DNA from: Vibrio rotiferianus CAIM 577 = LMG 21460
GTDB lineage: Bacteria; Pseudomonadota; Gammaproteobacteria; Enterobacterales; Vibrionaceae
Direction of reading: 5' to 3'
Length of the DNA stretch: 64,000 bases
Assembly: GCF_002741985.1 (NCBI RefSeq)
Contig: NZ_APHW01000108.1
Span: forward strand, 308,222-372,221
The position numbers and the translations under genes are program-made. The notes under the pieces are model-generated. The model searched no databases. It was not told the DNA's origin and saw only the letters and a list, made by a program, of their open reading frames with translations. This document shows, in pieces, positions 62,601 to 64,000 of this stretch. Position 1 is the stretch's first letter, and each line of letters begins with the position of its first letter.

Positions 62601-64000
62601 CGTTTAAGTTGCCGCCAGTGGTCAGCGTTACGTCTTCTTGAACTGCGCCTTTATCATCACCCGGTTGGTCTGGTGTGATTACCGCTTTGTCGTCTGAGCC
62701 CGTGATCGTCACGACCACGTCATGAGTCGTGCCATCCGCAGATGTTACTGTCATGGTGCGAATCACCGGATCGCTATCAGCGTCTAACGCTTGCACATCT
62801 GGGTGGCTGTTGTTCAGCTTATACGTCCAGTTACCTTGCTCATCGATAGAGAAAGTACCCCAATTACCGTCTTGAACGTCTATTTGGGGCTGGAAGACCG
62901 CTTCACCTGCATCAGGGTCGTCCACGTTTAGGTTACCGCCAGTGGTCAGCGTTACGTCTTCTTGAACCGCGCCTTTATCATCACCCGGTTGGTCTGGTGT
63001 GATGATCGCTTTGTCGTCTGAGCCCGTGATCGTCACTACAATTTGATGCGCTCCCCCTCCGACGGACTGCACAGCTATAGTGCGAACAACTGGTTCACTA
63101 TCGGCGTCTAACGCTTGCACGTCTGGGTGGCTATTGTTCAGCTCATAGGTCCAGTTACCATCTGCATCGATAGAGAAGGTGCCCCAATTGCCGTCTTGAA
63201 CGTTAGTTTGAGGCTGGAAGGCTGCTTCACCCACATCAGGGTCATCAACATTCAAATTACCGCCAGTGGCTAGCGTTACGTCTTCTTGAACCGCGCCCTT
63301 ATCATCACCCGGTTGATCTGGCGTAATAATGGAGTTGTCGTCTGAACCAGTAATGGTGACTACAACGTCATGAGTCGTGCCGTCCGCAGACGTCACTGTC
63401 ATGGTGCGAATAACCGGATCGCTATCAGCGTCTAACGCCTGCACATCTGGGTGACTGTTGTTCAGCGTATACGTCCAGTTACCTTGCTCATCGATAGAGA
63501 AAGTACCCCAATTACCATCTTGAACGTCGGTTTGTGGTTGGAATACCGCTTCACCTACGTCAGGGTCGTCCACGTTTAAGTTGCCGCCAGTGGTCAGCGT
63601 TACGTCTTCTTGAACCGCGCCTTTATCATCACCCGGTTGATCTGGCGTAATGACCGCTTTGTCGTCTGAACCGGTGATCGTCACAACCACGTCATGAGTG
63701 GTACCATCCGCAGACGTCACTGTCATGGTGCGAATAACCGGTTCGCTATCAGCATCTAACGCTTGCACGTCTGGGTGACTGTTGTTCAGCGTATACGTCC
63801 AGTTACCTTGCTCATCGATAGAGAAGGTACCCCAGTTGCCATCTTGAACGCCTGTTTGCGGTTGAAAGACAGCTTCACCTGCATCAGGGTCGTCCACGTT
63901 TAGGTTGCCGCCAGTGGTCAACGTTACGTCTTCTTGAACCGCGCCTTTGTCATCGCCCGGTTGATCTGGCGTGATGATCGCTTTGTCGTCTGAGCCGTGA
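56650..64000 (-). CDS. Giant RTX adhesin, type I secreted (5' part outside the window)
   Basis: C-terminal 2,449 or so residues of a cell-surface or biofilm RTX adhesin. In order of the protein: eight VCBS-like repeats of 108 residues (64000-61406); a cadherin-like domain (to about 61060); a 190-residue unassigned beta domain (about 61050-60480); linker domains; a von Willebrand A domain with MIDAS VIALDASGSMWDD (about 59720-59100); a second cadherin-like domain (about 58690-58330); a second VWA with VVFDESNSM (about 58285-57560); RTX nonapeptides (GGLGNDILIGGLGNDILTGG, about 57160-56990) that bind Ca2+; and a C-terminal secretion signal region. No secretion ABC genes are in view. At the right edge one C appears missing relative to the other repeats. 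Confidence 0.93.
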   Translation of the reverse strand, partial: HGSDDKAIITPDQPGDDKGAVQEDVTLTTGGNLNVDDPDAGEAVFQPQTGVQDGNWGTFSIDEQGNWTYTLNNSHPDVQALDADSEPVIRTMTVTSADGTTHDVVVTITGSDDKAVITPDQPGDDKGAVQEDVTLTTGGNLNVDDPDVGEAVFQPQTDVQDGNWGTFSIDEQGNWTYTLNNSHPDVQALDADSDPVIRTMTVTSADGTTHDVVVTITGSDDNSIITPDQPGDDKGAVQEDVTLATGGNLNVDDPDVGEAAFQPQTNVQDGNWGTFSIDADGNWTYELNNSHPDVQALDADSEPVVRTIAVQSVGGGAHQIVVTITGSDDKAIITPDQPGDDKGAVQEDVTLTTGGNLNVDDPDAGEAVFQPQIDVQDGNWGTFSIDEQGNWTYKLNNSHPDVQALDADSDPVIRTMTVTSADGTTHDVVVTITGSDDKAVITPDQPGDDKGAVQEDVTLTTGGNLNVDDPDAGEAVFQPQTDVQDGNWGTFTIDEQGNWTYKLNNSHPDVQALDADSDPVIRTMTVTSADGTTHDVVVTITGSDDKAIITPDQPGDDKGAVQEDVTLTTGGNLNVDDPDAGEAVFQPQTDVQDGNWGTFSIDADGNWTYTLNNSHPDVQALDADSDPVIRTMTVTSADGTTHDVVVTITGSDDKAIITPDQPGDDKGAVQEDVTLTTGGNLNVDDPDAGEAVFQPQTDVQDDNWGTFSIDEQGNWTYKLNNSHPDVQALDADSDPLTRTMTVTSADGTTHDVVVTITGSDDKAIITPDQPGDDKGAVQEDVTLTTGGNLNVDDPDAGEAVFQPQTDVQDGNWGTFSIDEQGNWTYKLNNSHPDVQSLDADSDPVIRTMTVTSADGTTHDVVVTITGNNDAPEFISGTNDSHGLDEDGKADTDSYQFSINENAVAGVIGQVEAFDVDKGSNVTYQLTNHTDLFEINSHTGEISVKSGVVFDHETSDSYQLLVEAQDQSGAKDTANVNVVINDINEAPIAEDDKGIEKETKVLDHTNWDDSTDISVDYYIVDTNTGNKIGDANKADYTGDGGTHKFGVSSSLDGGTDQVKDGQIGFDDATSHSEAMRFTFADGQVADHAEVQVENLWSSWEPGVERGVWKAYYKGEVVASGVFEGTGNGKQVVSIDADGRYFDSIEMSAVGYKDGLVDPKGSEYFVTQVSADLTSFDEDYQTTGAGILELDVLANDSDPDGDELTIINYPQTEYLNLIDGKLVFDAAKYLESLPEDQRTIKTGEIKEYSFEYVIEDADGLTDKAEVTVHVVGEPISLDDSHITLDESAVGANSSVHAEGDLVASLGSASDAEFRFDSEQNLENVTSEGKPVVFEVSDDRGTLTGYVGSGDDKVKVIEASIDGKTGHYTVEQYEPVDHSELGADTLDIPVSVQVDAGGRVENATLHLGVVDSLPSVNSEHHEIMDVDPQNNSVVIALDASGSMWDDMVKNEQGVEVTRWDLARSAIKTMFEKYDDLGDVRFKIATHSGYPDGQTSEWLESVDDIDAYLDSIGRGGWTPYSQAIDQVNAALTDLSQETDDTSNHQLYFISDGAPSDFNSWTNTSDPAYTELRESLMKWSTADDFESEQRYEYLANGWDQPTEAEQSIILENAMERSIGSSGASLENIWSIGIGAGADLKYLEPVATDKGSALVVTDDSQIEGLLNKTVSGQLQSNLLDEIGGDSQWVEQIEVDGETYHYNKADGTVSTSNGAVISLHSLAEIDTEHGTLTLNFENGRYDYKATNVKGHQQEKFNITVIDADGDTVTGEVTIDIRDRAPEFISNTDADQTHGTDVSGMPTADNATFNVAEQEAGLLVGKVKAFDPDGADTIKYELSGGDANLFRVDSNSGEIWLKDGVKLDHSVQDSYQLEVTATDGTDKDTTQVTLNVTENHAPTSSPVHGFAEMEDLPINKVTVVFDESNSMTRTFDGQNTVGSEATAEKSESRAYKAAEALHSMVENMIEDGGQSNTFIRLVRFDGDTSTQSWLTLDQVEDMSRPPLLNGRDSNDPEYLSEVASYVSRWCDIDHGTNTDYSKALEAVMASNEIGTRFPWQDGLDENGNFDWDLYLKEQPIESKETIFFISDGAPNPKEGETAAPDLNERWEEYKQTHDAKVYGIGIATSDNESAAQALEELSDQVVFIDSGEQLGQFLNHFSPEPIAGELLSGSQDADGDIMTVSLADGDFTLLSADLHDVTVDQDLVSSTSQVDGSLHVEMAFGLLEVESNGSYSFTQSDSFTLEGSQQVDLNFLFKVSDGRGGVSDNVFTLTLSESGADVASTERHAVMGNDLANLLDGSETIDIMLGQDGADTLNGAAGDDILVGGLGNDILIGGLGNDILTGGEGSDTFTFTNESLSSEASMDVIKDFNLGEDKLDLSDIVSPVDDDVAAMEALLDHVSASFDGEQDTLNLTITNETGQSTSVALEHFDMSGLELGASATSHEIVDQLFQHQVFTTD
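61406..64000 (-). repeat. Eight tandem 324-bp (108-residue) VCBS-like repeats inside the RTX adhesin
   Basis: The unit runs from IITPDQPGDDKGAVQED to VVVTITGSDDK; unit boundaries such as the TTGTCGTCTGAGCC block recur exactly 324 bases apart (e.g. 61717 and 62041). The copies differ mostly by scattered silent changes, except for a diverged patch near 63030-63090. The array probably continues past the window. Such arrays expand and contract easily and are hard to assemble. Confidence 0.93.

Noticed and set aside
1..64000. tRNA, rRNA, CRISPR arrays, insertion sequences, integrase or phage genes
   Set aside because: None was recognised on either strand; the only long repeats are the coding repeats of the adhesin.

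Overview
The window looks like part of a Vibrio genome of the Harveyi clade, probably the smaller chromosome. The evidence is a convergent cqsA/cqsS quorum-sensing pair at the left edge, a CqsS sensor with Phe at residue 175 (the V. harveyi-type ligand-specificity residue as I recall it), a YegD chaperone, a NupC transporter and Vibrio-like gene style throughout. No rRNA, tRNA, CRISPR array, prophage or insertion sequence was seen.

Layout. 1-3.9 kb: end of cqsA, cqsS and a GNAT acetyltransferase. 4-14 kb: acyl desaturase behind two FabR-like palindromes, a DcuC-type dicarboxylate carrier, a LemA/M48 protease pair, a small membrane protein, an OFA-type MFS transporter and a FAN1-like VRR-NUC nuclease. 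13.6-34.7 kb: a large accessory-looking cluster around two periplasmic Cys-type sulfatases. It holds a radical-SAM sulfatase maturase, a formylglycine-generating-enzyme-like lipoprotein without active-site cysteines, a secreted HAD phosphatase, a MoxR-DUF58-DUF4381-VWA-VWA/TPR-BatD operon, an octaheme cytochrome c with HEAT/TPR repeats, and a heme-less secreted paralogue of that cytochrome's C-terminal half. An outer-membrane protein, a YgiW-like OB-fold protein, a lipid kinase, a LysR regulator and a RibD-type deaminase lie inside the same stretch. A motif, GGTTATAAACnnTATAA, occurs in three intergenic spacers of the cluster (near 16.1, 28.7 and 33.0 kb) and suggests one regulon. This cluster is my best candidate for a poorly described system.

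35-39 kb: a two-component system and a TonB-dependent receptor, each preceded by a Fur-box-like palindrome. 39.2-42.9 kb: a second (QseBC/PmrAB-type) two-component system divergent from two related DUF5666-like secreted proteins. Its divergent promoter region shares an identical 20-base element with the promoter of the OMP/YgiW-like pair at 18.2 kb. 43-49 kb: a membrane protein with coiled coil and winged-helix-like tail, yegD, two small genes, and a flavodoxin-fold oxidoreductase with nupC. 49.5-56.6 kb: a 2-oxoacid dehydrogenase E1alpha-E1beta-E2 operon, convergent etfBA and ETF-quinone oxidoreductase. 56.6-64 kb: the C-terminal part of a giant type I-secreted RTX adhesin with eight 108-residue repeats, two von Willebrand A domains and RTX nonapeptides, running off the right edge.

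Three genes (batD, E1beta, E2) are broken by one-base frame shifts, and a fourth apparent one-base loss lies at the right edge. All four can be read as one G/C missing from a G/C run. Two of the breaks sit in runs of eight. This could be sequencing undercalling or slipped-strand variation, and it affects how these genes should be read.
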